Below, piece after piece: positions 41,471-55,500 of a stretch of 64,000 nt of DNA. The DNA is taken from positions 61,731,295 through 61,795,294 of the forward strand of contig OU015524.1 in assembly GCA_907165065.1 (NCBI GenBank), read 5' to 3'. Under the pieces are notes generated by a model that saw only the letters and a list, made by a program, of their open reading frames with translations, made no database searches and was not told the DNA's origin. The position numbers were made by a program, and so were the translations under genes. This DNA is from Caprimulgus europaeus. Lineage: Eukaryota; Chordata; Aves; Caprimulgiformes; Caprimulgidae. Each line of letters opens with the position of its first letter. Positions within the stretch are counted from its first letter, which is position 1.

Positions 41471-42589
41471 GTGCTAGAACATAGGTTATCTGTTAGAAAA
41501 TATCTTGCAAGCATGTCACTACTCAGGAAGTTAAAATCCACATGCCAACAAGTGGCTAATATTTCAATCAAGACAGCTAAGCACTTGTTGGTTGTGAAGC
41601 TCATTACTGAGCTTGCATTAAGCATAAAGGTCAGTTTGTGAACGTAGTGTTGCTACATAAGGTGACCGTAGTTTCACAATCCACTTTCTTCAGCCTTAGT
41701 GCAGCTGGCAGGAGATGCTGGCTCTCTAATCCATGCTGACCCTACACTCCGCAGCACCAACTCATCACCTGTGGGGACACCATCATTTCTGAGGCTATAC
41801 CAGTGAGGTGTTTTCTTTAGCATCCTGTGCTAGCTTGCAATCTCCCGTCGCTACTCATTCCCTCCCACACAGCAAACCGTGCTGTCTCCTCAGTTTTGCA
41901 AAGGCAGATGGTAAGAAAAGCAGTTCCTCCCCACGATTCTCCAGGAAGTGGGACAATGTTTGGGATAGGAAATGGTAAGGGAGCAGCTGAAGTTACTTTT
42001 CCCAAGAGAGGTGTGAGAAAGGGGAAGCATAATGCCTCTGGCAAGTAGCTCTGTTGCCTCCTTTCTGTCTCTTTGAAAGCCTAGGAAGAAGCATGGGTGT
42101 CAAGGATCCCTCAAGCTGCCTCCATTTTAGGATAAGAAAAAGTGTTACTCGTAGAATCCCTCACAGGAGCTTAAAAAGCTGCTACATCCTCCGTACAGCT
42201 GGGGAGGTGTGTAGCAGGAGAGGTCTCTTCTGTGTCCTTCTTATCAGACCCAGGGTGGCCTTGAGGTTGAATGATTAAGGTGCAGAATTATCTGGCATTG
42301 GCACACTGGGTGGGACACACAGGACCAGGAAGGCAGAAGAAGCTGCAACCTCCATCTTGCTTGGCAGCACTTCATTTAAATTTTTGAAGTGCATAGAAAT
42401 TTAGGTTATTTGCAAGAAAGGATAAAATCTCTCGGTGTAAATTAGGATTGCTAATTTCTGAAAAACTCCACAGGATGAACACTTTGTGTTTTTTAAGAAA
42501 TGGGGAGAGAGCAGAAGTCCCAGCATGACAGGGAGGAGGATGATGCTTTCTCAGCGGCTGAGGCTGCCAGGTATGATACAGTACGGGCG
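41471..42589. other. IFNGR1 proximal upstream region
   Basis: About 1.1 kb of non-island sequence directly upstream of the CpG island, with no repeats recognised. It is likely to hold proximal regulatory sites, none of which I can name with confidence. Confidence 0.5.
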
Positions 42590-43530
42590 CTTAAAACACA
42601 GAGTGAACAAAGCCAGGGCAGCGCGGAGCCGAACGGATCCAACTACCACCCTCAACACGGCCCAACGGCTGCCGCCCGTCCACAGCACAGCACACCTCCG
42701 AGGTTCCGGCCTCCTCCCCTGCCCGGGCGCCGGTGCCCCAGCCCGCGGGGCCCCTCAGGCCGCCCCGCCCCGGCGCCGCAGCCTGACCGGGAAACCTTCC
42801 GCTGCCCGGCAGTGACTCGCCGCACCCCCGCCCAGCCTCCCGTCGTGGGCGGGACCGCCCTCCCCTTCCCGATCTCGCCCGCGGGGATCGCAGCGCGCAG
42901 GCGCCGGAGCAGAGCCGAGGCGAACGGATCGCTGAGGGCGAGCAGCAGCCGGGGCGTGCGGCCCCCAGACCGCGGCCGGGCGCCATGCGGGTGCTGCTGG
43001 CCCTCCTGGCGCTGCTGGCGCCCCGCTGGAGCGCGGCCTCCCGCGGGGAGCAGCCGCCCGCAGGTACGGTGCCGGGGCGGTTTGGGCGGGCGGGCCGCCG
43101 CACGGGTCCCCTGAGGGGCGCGGAGGCGGGTGGCGGGCCCGGAACTGGCGGCTCCGCCCTCTCTCACAGGCGTTCGTGAGCGAGCGCCGCGGGCGCATGG
43201 AGCCGGAGGGGCCGCGGCGGGGCCCGCGTTGCCGCCTGGGGAGCGAGGGTAGCGACTCCCGCTTTGTTCAGCTTCACCTCCCCCCGCCCCGAAGGCTGTG
43301 CCGAGCTGTCCCGGTACCGGCTGAGCGCTCTCTTGGGTTGCGGGGTGCGGCTTTGCCGTGGAAGTGAGCTAGTGCCACACGGATCCGTTCCGGTAACGCG
43401 GCGCTGCCAGTGGGCTCCGCAACCCATCCCCTCGGCCCGGGCGTTGCTGCAGGCCGGGCCCCGCCCTGCCCTTATCGCACACGCGGTAACTGGGGACGGT
43501 CCTTACCGTAAGGTGGCCGGTACCGGCCGG
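42590..43530. promoter_or_regulatory. IFNGR1: CpG island spanning IFNGR1 promoter and exon 1
   Basis: Base composition changes abruptly to high G+C with dense CpG from about 42.6 kb to about 43.5 kb, covering exon 1 and the start of intron 1. GC-box-like sites are visible, for example GGGCGGG at 42847-42853 followed by CCGCCC. No TATA box is evident near the ATG. This fits a broad, housekeeping-type promoter, in line with the widespread expression of IFNGR1 in vertebrates. The long open frames here on both strands are composition artefacts. Confidence 0.85.
42985..43063 (+). CDS. IFNGR1: IFNGR1 coding exon 1: signal peptide
   Basis: It encodes the start methionine and a short hydrophobic leader rich in leucine and alanine, then a polar stretch typical of the mature N-terminus. 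The donor is G|GTACGG, leaving one base of a codon (phase 1) that exon 2 completes as valine. The ATG lies in the CpG island with G at -3 and C at +4. Other ATGs exist further upstream in this GC-rich sequence, and the transcription start is not determinable here. Confidence 0.92.
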
Positions 43531-46500
43531 TGTGGCCGGTCTTTGTGCCTTTCGTCACGGAAGGCGAGAGCTGGGTGTGCATCGAAGGGAACCGCTCTGC
43601 ATTTTAAATGCGTGTGTCCAAAAAAAGCAGAGAAACTGTAAATTTCAGTGCAAGGATGGAGAATGCAAGGCTGGGGAGCCCAGGCAAGGCGTCGGGATCA
43701 CTGCCGCTGTGGGGGCACCTCTCAGCCCCGCACTGGTGGGGAAGGGGGGGTGGCCTTGCCGGCAAAGAACAAGAGTTTTGTCTCTGTTTGGGCAGAAGTG
43801 TTGCAAGTAAATTATGAGAGAAATACTCAGTCTGGTGTACAAGTTTCACTTCAGACTGGATCAGCTCATTAAAAACAGACTGCCATCTAACAGCTCAGGT
43901 TAAAAGTGAGCATGCATTTAATTTCTAGCAATATTGAAAGCTGTATAAGGGATGCTGCATGTTTAGGCCCTTAAAGAAAGGGCTTGAAATAGGAAGCATG
44001 TCCACACATTAGATAAAGTGCAGTAGTACTCTCCTGAGCTTTACCCACAAAGACTACTTGGGCTTACTTGACATGGACTAGGAGCAGTAAAAGTGGTAAT
44101 CTGCCTGCTGACTTTTCCATTGGTAGTTTACATCTTGAATATCCAGTTTGTTCAACTTGGTGACTGGTTGTTAACCAGTAAACCTTGCAGGAAAACTTTT
44201 TTTTTTTTTTTAATTTTAACAGGCTTGATATGTTAAATACTGTCTTTTGAGGTCTGACTTCACCTCTTCTAAGGGTATGCTTTTATTGCTAATAGAATAT
44301 GCTACTTTTACGTTGCATTAAGCAATTTTAAGGTAAAAACACAATACCAGTACATCACTTGTAAGAAAACTTAACCAATCAACCAAAAAAACCTGCCATA
44401 ATCCAGCCTAGACCAGCATAAGTTATGTGGGTGTACAGCTACAGAACAATGCTGTCATGTAGTTAATGTGTTGCAAGCTGCTTAGAAGCAAAAAGCTCAT
44501 TTTTCTGCATGTGAGTGCAGCAAACCCTCAGGTGAAAGGAACAGAATATACTTCTGAGTTAGGTTTTGAAAACACAAGTGGAGTTTTCCGGGTGACAGTT
44601 TTTTCCAGGTTGGCCACAGCCTCTGTAACTATACCTACCCTTCAGAGACTTAATCATTTCAGCAAAAACTTAGGTTTTTAGTGAACAAAAACATGATAAG
44701 GGGAATTCTGATCAATATTGCTGTGTATTAGCTGAATAAAAATGCTGGATTTATCTGTAACGACTAACTAATACCATGTCCCTCCTTCAGTGTTACGTTG
44801 ATGCAAGCAGACGTGCTGGCTTACAGTAGAAGTATGAAAGGAGAAGGGGAATTCTGAAGCGTGTTTATGTTGTTTTCCTTTGCAATGATACAGTGACTTT
44901 TTTCTTAAGTCTTAGTAGGGCTGTCAGTGTGCCAGTAGCGTGATCCATATCTCAAGGCTGAGCGTATAATGAGGAAATGCCCAGTCATTTTGGTCTTCTG
45001 TTGTAGGATGCAATATTCCTTAGAAAAGCCAGACAACCTAACAGCAGCTTGGACAGCTGAACACCTCTGTGTTTCATACGGCCGTCTGTGTCTGCATGGA
45101 TGGGCCGCTGACTCATCACTGGAGCTGGGCGCTTGTTGTGGGGAACTCTCGGTCTGCATTTGAGTATCCTGGAAGAGGAGGTCCCTGATCAGTATTATAG
45201 CAGTAGTAGAAGAAGATTTGGAGATTGTGACAGCTGTTGAAGTGCTTCTTGCACATTAAAAACTAGATTTCCAAGGTGATGCATGTACTTTGTTTTTGCA
45301 ACTGGCTTCCTGTTGTGTGTCATGATCTTGGTGGTCTTGATTTGTTCTTTTATGGTTCATATTATTAGCAGTCATAGCAGTTCTTCTGTCCAGTTGTAAA
45401 CAAAAACAGATTAGATGATAGAAAGTGTTGTATTTAGATACCCTCTATTATAATGACTTCTGTAGCAAAAGGGGAGAATAGTCATAAAATAGATAAAACA
45501 GTATTTAGCTTCTACTATTAGAGCAGTTTTTAAAATGTCTATCTTGTGCAACTTACTATGTTGGGGGTTTTTTTAAGATGGTGATCTCTGTCTGTCTCTC
45601 TTCTCAGTACAGTATAGCACCTTGTGGAGATTTTTATCATAAACAATGATTTTAAAAGCTTTGTGGAATAGTGTGAAACCTCAGAGCCCTGAGGAAATAA
45701 AAACTTGTTGTAAACAGAAGCTGTTAAACTGCACTAAATACTGTGTATAGTGCTTGTTCCTGATTCCTGTGAAATCATTTAAGATCATTTTACTAAATAT
45801 TTTTTAAAAATAATAGCTTTAAATGTTACCCTTAGTCTTCATCCTCCCTTCATTTGTAAACTGAATGTGGTTTCCTTTTTTTATTTTAAGATCTTTTGAG
45901 AACTTCTGATAGAACCTTCTGCATAGAATTGCTGTTGCATGCACTAATTTAATCTGTTTTTAATAACTTTGTTAAGGAAGTACTGACTGTCAAGGCGTAG
46001 GAGCGGCATTACGAGAGAAGTGTATGTGCTGGGTTTCTTTTGGAGGGCTAAATGAAAGCGAGGGCAGGCAAGCAGCTTCGAACCTCTCCACAAACGCTGC
46101 GTGGCTGCTGCCACTTAGAAGAAGACCGGGCAGACAGCAGGAACAAAATTCTTCAGCATCTTGCCGCTTGGTGTTTGCTGGTCTGTTGAGCTCTCGGGCA
46201 AAGGCAGCCTACAGGCAGTCTCCCCTCCTACAGGCAGTCTGACAAGAGTTGCTACTCTCCGAATAAATTTTCCAGTGTATATGCTGCCTTTTTGCCACTT
46301 AAAAAAAAAAGAACTTGTTGAATGTCCTGCATTGTGCATTATGACGTGATTTGCTGATGAATTTTCTTCTCACTTTTTCCGCACTTAGTTTCTTACTATT
46401 TGTGTTTGTACCTTGCGCATTGCTACATTTATGTTTATTGTAAATTAGAAGTAGTTTTATGTTTAAAGATTATTATTGTGGCACTAGCACATAATCTTCC

Positions 46501-49500
46501 TCCAGTTGTGCTTGCTGAACAACATAGAACGGTGTGTATAACATGTTTAAAAAATAATACTTCATTATGGATTAACTAAAACAATATTATAATTATAAAA
46601 GTATTATGTCATTTTAACTGGCAGTATGCAGAAATAGCAATTGTGAAGATTAAACGTTAGCACTTTGAAAATCTGCAATGTTCTCCGTCATCTGTAGTCT
46701 TGATTCTGGAGTGATCTGTCCCAAGGCTCTGTCTCTGCATTGACACAAGATGAGGAACTGGCCAGAGGAGAAATCATTAGAAGCCAGATAAACAGCCTGA
46801 GTAAAGGGGCTGTGAGCTGGACAATGATGGTCCATCTGGGGAGGTGTGGAGGGGGGCAGGCAGGGGCAATAGCACACCTAAAGAAAGGGACTAGAATTGT
46901 CTGGCCAAGGAATTAAAAGTAGGATTTCCATGGGTGATCACAAGCTGGTCCATTTTCTGTGCCTGTTTTGAGACCCTTTGATCTGAACTGTTGCAGTCCT
47001 GAGCGGTTACTCCTGCATCATAAGCTGCTGTGATGTGCGCTGAGTTTCTGTGTGTTATTGCTAAGTGACCTGAAGAGGAAGGTCCTTGGTGACTCAGATT
47101 GGCTAAGCAAAGTTTGCAGGTACAATCTTTCATGAAAATAACCACTGTAATTAGGAAAAGGAGATGAGCTTTCAGACTTTCTTTTGGCTTTGAAGTAGAA
47201 CCATCAAACCTCAAAAATAAATACGAGGTGAGAACAATTTACTTTTGACTTTACTACATATCCATCTGACTGCCTGAGAGACAATATGGCTGGTGCCTGT
47301 AGACAGTAAGGGACATGGTAGAAGGACTAATAAGGTGTCATCCCTTAGAAAAAGAGGCAGAGAGAATTCTTGGCCTGTGAAACATGGAGAAGTTAATGAG
47401 GTGAGAGGAGGTTTGTTCTAAACCTATTTCTTTACTGGCTTTTGTTTGTAAGTAGAGGTATGACTTCTGCCTTCTCAGATCATGCTGAAAGGTGTCCTTT
47501 ATGACTGTCTTGAGGGTATGGGGTGAGAGATCAGAGAGGGAGATAGTGCTTGACTAACTTAATCACTGAAAGCAAAGCTGTTAAAAGTGAGGATGAAAAG
47601 GATGAGCTGGTGGTATGTGTAAACTGATCAAGGCCAACTTGTAGTACCACTAGGGATCTTGAAATGCTGGTGATGACATTCCTGGTGCCTACCAAATGGT
47701 TTATGTGGTGGTATAGTTTGTGAAGAAAGTTGTATTTTCATGAGGAAAGCTTGTTTTCTGCTCATTCCTTTGTAATCTCAGAGCTGGAGCACATTAAAAA
47801 TCATTTTTGGATGGAAGAGCAGAGAATTAGGTTGAGTAGTCTTTCATGGAGCTGTGGAGAAGTGACTTGGTAGATTCTTTTTAGTTCTAGTTGGTTGCTC
47901 AGCATTCACAGGTACTTCCTAGTATTATATTTGCATACAACTCCTCTCACAATTTATACTTGTATCCAGTGTTACTCTGTCCCGTGTGCAGAATCTGCCA
48001 TTTGTTCTTGTTAAATTTCATGCCACTGATGATTGCCCAATGCTCCAATTTATCCAGATCCCTCTGCAAGGCCTCTCATCCCTCAAGAGATTCAACAGCA
48101 TGTCCCGGTTTAGTATAATCAGCAAACTTGCTAATGGTATGTTCAGCTCCTGCATCCAGATCATAGCATCATAGAATGGTCTGGGTTGGAAGGGACCTTT
48201 AAGACCATCTAGTTCCAGCCCCACTGCCATGAGCAGGGACACCTTCCACTAGACCAGGTTGCTCAAAGCCTCATCCAGCCTGGCCTGGAACACTTCCAGG
48301 GAGGGGGCATCCACAACTTCCTTGGGCAACCTGTTCAAGTGTGTCACCACCTTCACAGTGAAGAATTTCTTCCTCATATCTAATCTGAACCTTCCCTCTT
48401 CCACTTAAAAGCCATTTCCCCTCGTTATATCATTACCTGCCCTTGTAAAAAGTCCCTCCCCAGCTTTCCTGTAGCCCCTTCAGGTACTGGAAGGCCGCTA
48501 TAAGGTCTCCCTGGAGCCTTCTCTAGGCTCAACATCCCCAGCTCTCTCAGCTTGCCCTCACAGGAGAGGTGTTCCAGCCCTCTGATCATCCTCATGGCCT
48601 TCCTCTGGACCTGCTTCTCTAGGTCCATGTCCTTCTTATGCTGGGGGCCCCAGAACGGGACAGAGTACTCCAGGTGGGGTCTTCACGAGAGCAAAGCAGA
48701 GGGACAGAATCACCTCCCTCGACCTGCTGGCCACACTTCTCTTGATTCAGCCCAGGATATGGTTTGCCTTCTGGGCTGCCCTCATTGGTAACAATATTGA
48801 ACAGCCTCTAGAACTGAGCCCTGAGGAACACCGCTGGTGACTGGTCACCAGCCAGATGTAGCCCCATTCACTACAACCCCTTAAGCCCTGCTCTTCAGCC
48901 AGTTCTTCATCTGATGCATCTCCTCATCTCACAGTTGGGCAACTTGTCCAGAAGAATGCTGTGAGGTGAAGTGTCAAAGGGCTTACTAAAATTCAGAAAA
49001 ACTACATCCACTGCCTGCCCTTCATCCAGTAGACAGGTGAACTTACCATAGGAGGATATTATCTAAATGGGACTTTCCCTTTGTGAGCCCATGTTTACTG
49101 TGCCTGATGATTTTATTGTTCTTTGAATGTCTTTCAATAGCACCCAGTATGATCTGCTCCATAGTTTTTCCGGGTACTGAGGTTAGACTAACAGGTCTGG
49201 AGTTTCCTGGGTCTTCCCTTATGCCCTTCTTGTAAATTGAAATAACGCTGGCTAGCTTCCAGTCAGGGAGGTACCTCCCCAGACTCGCAAGGTGATGGAG
49301 GTGGGTCTTGCTCTAACATCACCTAGCTCCTTCAGTACTCCGAGGTGCATCCCCTCAGGCCTTGTGGGCTAACAGCTGTTCAGCTGATGGTCCCTTCCAG
49401 TTTGTGTCCACAAATGAGAAGTCACTGTTCCTTCACTCGGGGCCCTCTGCCTCAGGGGACCAGGCAGCCCAGGTTCTATCAGTATTATCAAAGACTGAAG

Positions 49501-52500
49501 CAAAAAACCCATTGAATGCCTCCATTTTTAATTCATCCCTATTAGTCAGATGACCTATTAGTCTTCGACATCTATCAGTCCCATGTTTCCTTAGACCTCC
49601 TCTTGCTGTTAACGTACTTTAAAAAGCCATTCTTGCTGTCTGACACAACGCTGGCCTGTTTCAACGCTAGTTCAGCTGTGGCCTTTTGTGTCTTCTCCCT
49701 GCATATGCAAACTACAGCTCTGTATTCTTCCTGTAAAGCCTGACCTTGCTTCCAGAGATCACACAATTTCTTCCTTCCAAGTTCCAAGAGGACTTCCCTG
49801 TTCAGCCAAGCTGGTCTGCCCTGCTTGCTTGGTTGTGACACCATGGGATTTCCTGTTCCTGTGGTTCTTAAAAACTGGCCAGCAGTCATGGACCCCTAAG
49901 CCCTCAAAAGCAGATCCCCAGGGAACAGTGCTAAGTAGCTCACTGCGTAGCTTAAAGTTTGCTCTCTTTAAATCCAGGGTAGCAACTCTTGCCTGTGCAC
50001 AAGATAAAACAAAAATGTGGGGATGGGAGGAGAAAGCAGAGTTGTATGTAATTGCAAAACTAAAAGTCATGTAGCTTCTGCTGACAGTTCAAATGTTTTC
50101 TGGGATTTCATTTTTCACTCTTTTATAAAGCTTAAGTTTAATTTGTAAAATAGTACACAAAAGTAAAATTATGTAAGACTTACTAGACTGTGCCTTAAAA
50201 CAAAATATTTGAAGTAGCATTTGCGTGCTTTGACACCTCTCCTGTCAACTTGTCACCTCTTTTTTTTCTTGTGGTTGGAAATTGGATGGTTGTATTCCTT
50301 TTTTTCAATAACTGAAATACCACTTTTGTATATATTGAAATATAACTAAACCACAGCAGCATTTGCAGAGTGATCTATGTTACGTGTATCAAATCTTTGT
50401 GGTTAATAACGTACCTCAGCTTCTATGTATTACTTTCTGTAGAGTGTTATCTTTGTGGTCTTGTTTTCAAGATGTGAAAATTGTTTACTTTCCCTCAGTA
50501 TACCACAGAATGAAGTTGGAGCGCTTGCTTTGTGAACAAGCAGCAGTGTAGAGCGGGGTCAAATATGACTTAACTGTTAATATTTCACAAAAGCTATATT
50601 CAGAGAATATTAATGGTGCCAAACCAGACATTGAGAAACTAAGAAGTAACAAGTAAAACCAATTGAGTGACCTTCCTTTTTTTTTTTCTCTCCTGGGTGC
50701 CGTGCGACAGTTTTCAGTGGTTATAGGATGGTGTAATTTTCCTTCCCTGCAGCTACAGCCCTGATATCCCTGTTGCCATTGGTGCTTGGAGGAGAGGCTT
50801 GTTGTAGGAGGAAACTATCAGTGCTGCTTTTTATTTTTGTATGCTTATTATGCTACCTCTGGTGTTGTTTACTAAATGTACCTCAAATTCTTTCCTGTAT
50901 ATGGAACTACATTACAGCTTCATTCTGTGATTCTGTGATTCATTGTTCAAATTCCTTACCAGTGTTAGCAGTTTATTATTATCATCACAGCTTTCTAAAA
51001 ATACCGCTGGAGCAGTAAAAATGGCATTGTCAGAAGTTTATGTGGAATCCAGGTTTTCCCCAGCAGGCCTGTTGTCTTTTGGCAAGGCTGAGGCAGGAGA
51101 CAGTAAGGGTCAGTAGGACTCCCTTGGAGCACAGACCCTGATACTGCAGCTTTGGTAGAGAGAGCTTCCTCCATTCCCACTGCCTGCTCCCCTGCACACC
51201 ACCCCCTCCCCGTTCCCCCCCCCCCCCAGCTTTCTCTTCTCTTTCTGAAGAGCAAGAGAAATCATAGTCATAGAGCGTTGTGAGTTGGAAGGGACCCACA
51301 AGGATCATCAAGTCCAACTCTTTCCCTAGCACAGGGCAATCCCAAGATTCAGAGCATGTGTCTGAGGGCACATGTTGTCCAAATGCTTCTGGAATATTGT
51401 CAGGCTTGGTGCCATGACTGCCTCCCTGGGGAGCCCATTCCAGTGCCCCACCACCCTCTGGGTGAAGAACCTTTTCCTAATGTCCAAAATAAACCTCCCT
51501 TTGCACATCTTCCTGCCATTTCCCCTGCTCCTATCGTTGGTCACCAGGGAGAAGAGATCAGTGCCTGCCCCTCCTCTTCCCCTTGTGAGGAAGTTCCAGA
51601 CCACGATGAGATCTCCTCTCAATCTCCTCTTCTCCAGGCTGAACAAACCAAGTGCCTTCAGCCTGTCCTCATATGCTTCCCCTCTAAGCCTCTTCACCAA
51701 TTTAGTGGCCTCCTCTGGACATTCCCCAGTAGCTTTATATCCTTTTTATACCTTGGTGCCCAAAACAGCCCCCAGTACTCGAGGTGAGGCTGCACTAGTG
51801 CAGAGTAGAGCAGGACCATCATCTCCCTCCACTGGCTTGCAGTGCAGTGCCTGATGCACCCCAGGACAGGTTTGCCCCCTTGGCAGCCAGGGCAGACTGC
51901 TGGCTCATGTTCAACTTGCCATTGATCAGAACCCCCAGGTTTGTTTTATTTTGTACACAGACAAGAGTTGCTACCCTGGATTTCAAGAGAACAAACTTTA
52001 AGGCCCTCTCTGCAGGGCTGCTCTCCAGCCTCTCGTTCCTCAGTCTGTGTGTGTGTCCAGGGTTGCCGTGTCCCAGGTGCAAAATGCAGCACTTGCCCTT
52101 GTTAAAATCCATACAGTTGGTGATTGAGATCTACAGGAGCTGGGCTAATCTCTAATTTCAGTAAATTCATACTATCTTGCTGGTATATCTGTATAACACC
52201 AACATAGGGGTATAATCATCACAGCTTATGGACCTGATATAGGCTATCTGATGGGTTTGTTTTGAATGGGTGTGGGTTATCTGAGGTTCTGGGTTGCAAA
52301 CATGAAGAGAGCTGTCTCTGTAGGAGAGAGAAATAATAAATTAAAATCAAAATACTTTCTACCAAATGGACTAGTTTGTCACCAGTATGAAGACATGAGC
52401 AAAGTATTTTTTATTTTTATGTCTAATTTTTCTAGTCATTTTTAGCATATTGCTTTTTCCAAATAATTTAGAAATGTATTTGGCTGATCTTGCATTTGAC

Positions 52501-55500
52501 TAGGTCTGTTTATCAAAGCACATTTGTTCTGTTTCTTCTAGTGCCTTCACCAACGCAGCTTGTAGTAACATCTGAAGATTTCAAAACTGTCTTGCATTGG
52601 CAGTACCCACCGATGTCTGAAACTCCTCATTTTATTGTGGAAATCAAGCCTTACAAGTAAGTTCTTCTTCTTTTGTCATTTCCTGTACCTGATAGTCTCT
52701 AGAAGCATATAAAAGCAATCAGTCCATGGTAAATTCTTCTGTTTCTATGTGGTGAAGTCATGTAGGGTGAAGGTTGCCTAAGTGTAATTTAAGCCAAAAC
52801 TTGTCAAATAACAGGGTGGTTGAGGTTGAGAGGGACCCGCCCCTGCTCAAGCAGGATCACCTAGAGCCGGTTGCCCAGGACCATGTCCAGATGGCTTTTG
52901 AGTATCTCTAGGAATGAAGACTCCACAGCCTCCCTGGGCAACCAGTACCAGTGCTCAGTCACCCTCACAGATGTTTTGTCACAGGCAGTGTGTAGTACAA
53001 TATTGTGCAGTTGAAATTGTATTAACTATTACTTGATCTGTTTTACAGTTTAGGTAACTATAAGATCGTCTCAACTTGTGTGAACACTTCAGATAATTTT
53101 TGTGATCTCTCAAGGGAAATAAGTGAGCCTTATTCCTCTCACTGGCTTCGAGTTAAAGCTATTGTTGGATCACAACAGTCTGAGTATGTTGAGACAAAGG
53201 AGTTTATTTTGCAAAAGCACGGTAAGTTCCATCATAAACTGAAGTTCATCATCTTTTTCCCAAAATTTAGGAATTTTGTAATTATCCTTTTCACCATATT
53301 ATTGTGTCTCATTTGGGCAGGAGTCCAAGATGAAATGAAGCATGATGGGTGTTCAGTAGGAACTTCTGTAGTTCTGCCTCTGTAGCAACTTGTTAGCCTG
53401 TCACTATGGTATCTGAATATTTTTTCCAAAACTTCTAAAGGGAAGAAAGTGATGCTGACGGTGCACTCTGTGCATCTTTCCCATGTTCTTGCTTGCTGTC
53501 CCAAACACCATTTTAGGGTAGGAAACTGCCACTGGAAGCTATGGACCTTTAGGCATCATTGAAGTAGTATTCACATGGTTGGTGATGCCTTGCTTGACAC
53601 TATAATCCCATGTACTGACAGCTTTGGGTGTCTAGATACTATGTAGAAGCTATGGGACTCTGCTGTGGCTGGATAGCTAAGTTACTCATTCTTTGAGTAA
53701 ATCCTTTGGGCTACTTTGGGATAAATCAGTTTCTCACATCAGTATTGTAGAAGTAAATCTTGTGATTAAACTCCAGGCCAGCCTATCCAAAACAGTGGGG
53801 CAGGCCCCAGCATTGCATGGGCAGTGCAGAGCAGGCACAACAGGGTAAGGAAAGACTGAGACATTTCCTCTTGTACTTGCTCCATTCTCAGTGTATATTG
53901 AGACATTGTCCATCAAATTCTTCCTGACTTTGGCTGTGCTTTAGATAGAGCTGTATTTCTGCATTTCTGCAGCTGAAGAAGGGGAGTCCCTCTTTGTTTT
54001 CTGCTATGACTCCATCCCCACCCAAAACTCCAGTGACTTGGAATTGGTGTCTCATTTCTAGTGTTTGACAAAGGGACAGAAGTCATGGTAATCATGCTGA
54101 GTTGCAGAAAATTGGTAGCCATGTGTGGAGGAGAGAGACAAAATCATTTTCCCATTGAGCAAGAAACTCGTATGTTCAGTCGGATCATTAGACACCAAAA
54201 ATTCATGTAGGCCATTGCCATGGGAAATCAGGCTTTCTAAGAACTGTTGCTCAAGAAGAGGTTTGTTTAGATTTTCAGATAGCCTTTGTTTCAGCACAGT
54301 GTTGGTTTTAGCTGTGTGTGATTTATGGTGGGAACTAGTCAGCAGTAATTTGTGTTCTGTTCTTGTTCACATATATATGTTTAATTGCTTTGGTTTTTTC
54401 TATTGTCAGTGAGCTGAATTTTTATGGACTTAATGTGTGTATGAAAGTCTGATTGCTTAACAGTGAAATTCTACATGGACAATCTGTTTCCATGTAAGAA
54501 GCAGATTAATGAATGCCTCTATTACTTTTAAGTGTCACAGCTCTGTGGTATTAACAGCATTGAAATAAGCACGTAATTCTTCTCAAATATTTTGTGAATT
54601 TTGGAAAACTAACTAAAAATACCATATTTCATGTTAAAAGTTGTGGCCTAATAGCAAAGATGCAATGTGTTGCAGGAAAAATAGGACCACCAAAACTGAA
54701 TCTTTCAAGGCACGGTGATAAAATCATGATTTATATTTACCATCCTACATTTCCATCTGTGGAGCTTCTTCCATGGATCAGACAAATTTATTCAGACCTC
54801 ACATACGTGGTGACTTTTTGGGATAGTAAAAATCAGGTAAGTTCCAAAATGAAAATTTCAAATTAAAATTACTTGTTTACCTTGAATGCATAAACAAGGG
54901 GTTAATTCCTGTGACACACAGAGCCAACAGATACCAAGAAAACAATTGAACATAACACGGCACTACCGAAGCCCTAAAACGTCAAGTGCGTGACAGTTAG
55001 ATGTGTGACTGGAAGGTCTGTATTTCAGTTGTCTAAATGGACACCTTATAACAAAAATGAGATTGCATCAGCTGTACAGAAGACAAGAGTTACTTGATCC
55101 CATGCTGTTGTTTCTGCCTACCTACTAAAACATCAGTAGCTTTACTTGTGCTCCTTTCAGTTGTCTAGATAGACCTTTCATTTAAGAAGATTACCTTTCT
55201 AGGTGTTGATACTACTTTATTTAGCAGTCATGGAGGGTGAACTTGAGGAAAATGATGGTAGGTATTTTTGTTTCATATGCCTCCAGGTACAAGTTTTACG
55301 AGTGAATAAGAATGTGAATCTAGACTATGAACAGCGCAAATTTTAGCTGAAAGCACCATGGTCTGGTCAAATAACTTGTGAGTTGATAGCTGAAGTTCAC
55401 ACGGCTTTTGCAAGGCGTATAGATGATGTAGGAGCCACGTCTAACAGTATTTTAACACTTTTGGAAGTGTTGGAAGGTACTGTAACATTTGTATTGTTGT

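Noticed and set aside
42500..43198. Long open frames on both strands (up to 204 codons) around IFNGR1 exon 1
   Set aside because: They arise from high G+C and scarce stop codons in the CpG island. They have low-complexity Arg/Pro/Gly/Ala composition and conflict with the well-supported exon 1.
46239..46256. GACAAGAGTTGCTAC shared with the 63-bp CR1 insert
   Set aside because: The match is about 15 bases and does not extend. A match of this length is expected by chance in a window of this size.
51356..51854. Two overlapping + strand open frames of 143 and 160 codons
   Set aside because: They are antisense readings of CR1 3' sequence.
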